Source of the DNA: Gammaproteobacteria bacterium
GTDB taxonomy: Bacteria > Pseudomonadota > Gammaproteobacteria > GRL18
Assembly (NCBI GenBank): GCA_028571885.1
Contig: JAPVVU010000250.1
Span: forward strand, 1-5,167
Reading direction: 5' to 3'
DNA length: 5,167 bases
The notes beneath the pieces were generated by a model. The model did not search any database. It was not told the origin of the DNA and saw only the letters and a program-made list of their open reading frames with translations. Positions within the stretch are counted from its first letter, which is position 1. Every line of letters starts with the position of its first letter. The position numbers and the translations under genes are program-made. Positions 4,606 to 5,167 of this stretch are shown piece by piece.

Positions 4606-5167
4606 ATGGCCGAAGAGACACTACTGAGCAATACAATCACTGAACAAGCCGCCCATTTGCTAAAAAATGGCGTGGACAGTGATAAATACAAAAGTGACAA
4701 AACCGGCATTCGATGCCATCCGAGCACTCATTATATCGAACTCGCCTATTGTTATGATGACATTGATAAGACCCCTGCGGCTCATGTGCCCTACACCTTA
4801 AGCTTTGCTGATAATTCGACTCGCACTGGTACCTTAGACGAAAAAGGTTATGCACTGGAAGATTTAGTCCCTGTAGGTCCCGTGACGGTTCAATATGGTG
4901 CCAGTAGCAAAGAGAGTAGCGGAAATGAAGCCGAAGCCAGAAAATTACGCCAGGAATTTAAACAATCACTGGATCAGTTTATCGCTCAGATGAAACGCGA
5001 TAAAAAATTTCAGGACATGGTCTGGAAAGAACTCGCCTGGTGGGAAAAAGGACTGGTTAAAACCGGTGGCTTTATGGAAGGTGTAGGCGACGGAGCACGC
5101 AGTCTGGCGGATATGGCAGGCGCAGTGGGCAATTTTCTGGCCAAAGCCGGTGTGGAATACGCAGACC
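4606..5167 (+). CDS. Probable T6SS effector, N-terminal part (3'-truncated by the window edge)
   Basis: The frame is open to the window end; 187 residues are visible. ATG at 4606 follows AAGGAT by five bases. Residues about 60-98 (HVPYTLSFADNSTRTGTLDE onward to GPVTVQYG) look like the transthyretin/Ig-like beta domain common at the N-terminus of T6SS cargo effectors and at VgrG tips. Residues about 107-150 are charged and helical, with a Trp-rich KELAWWEKG. Residues 153-183 are rich in Gly/Ala (GGFMEGVGDGARSLADMAGA), like pre-toxin linker helices. The catalytic or pore-forming C-terminus is not visible, so the activity cannot be named. Position right after a DUF4123 adaptor strongly supports the effector role. 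An immunity gene would be expected downstream. No signal peptide is present, consistent with T6SS delivery. A role as a VgrG-associated structural protein is less likely but possible. Confidence 0.75.
   Translation, partial: MAEETLLSNTITEQAAHLLKNGVDSDKYKSDKTGIRCHPSTHYIELAYCYDDIDKTPAAHVPYTLSFADNSTRTGTLDEKGYALEDLVPVGPVTVQYGASSKESSGNEAEARKLRQEFKQSLDQFIAQMKRDKKFQDMVWKELAWWEKGLVKTGGFMEGVGDGARSLADMAGAVGNFLAKAGVEYAD

Noticed and set aside
4637..4855. Minus-strand open frame of 72 codons
   Set aside because: It is antisense to the transthyretin-like domain of the effector; its Cys/Arg-rich composition is typical of a reverse-strand shadow.

Overview
The window looks like a moderately AT-rich gammaproteobacterial chromosome. 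The taxon is inferred from gene content and style: a gammaproteobacterial-type membrane protein ending in an LLMVDVPKD-like motif, a CcmI/CycH-type cytochrome c maturation domain, an IscR-like operator and a type VI secretion (T6SS) adaptor/effector pair. Nothing visible fixes the genus. No rRNA, tRNA, CRISPR array, transposase or integrase is seen.

Region 1 (1-1952) holds two convergent genes. The first is the 3' three-quarters of a YyaL/SSP411 (DUF255) family protein, whose thioredoxin-like N-terminus lies off the left edge. The second, on the minus strand, is a 147-residue exported protein consisting almost only of the C-terminal periplasmic domain normally found at the end of the cytochrome c biogenesis protein CcmI/CycH. 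Their stop codons overlap.

Region 2 (1953-2229) is a 277-bp divergent intergenic stretch. It contains a perfect 14-bp tandem duplication, a TCCTTA/TAAGGA dyad, and a near-consensus IscR type 1 operator that overlaps a -10 element.

Region 3 (2230-3376) has three same-strand genes that could form an operon behind the IscR-like site: an unrecognised acidic 75-residue protein, a pterin-4a-carbinolamine dehydratase (PhhB/DCoH), and a two-helix membrane protein of a conserved but uncharacterised family. Hairpins sharing the core AAATAAATTT sit just before and just after the membrane protein gene.

Region 4 (3377-3555) is a control region. It has a large hairpin, a good sigma70-type promoter, a Fur-like palindrome at the expected transcription start, and a leader able to form mutually exclusive hairpins ahead of a T6 tract.

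Region 5 (3556-5167) is a T6SS cargo module: a DUF4123 effector adaptor, a three-copy 7-bp tandem repeat in the gap, and the first 187 residues of a probable effector with a transthyretin-like N-terminal domain followed by helical sequence. The toxic C-terminus and any immunity gene lie beyond the right edge. No vgrG is visible upstream, so this looks like an orphan effector cassette next to housekeeping genes. The two least explained items are the IscR-controlled small gene and the standalone CcmI-type domain.
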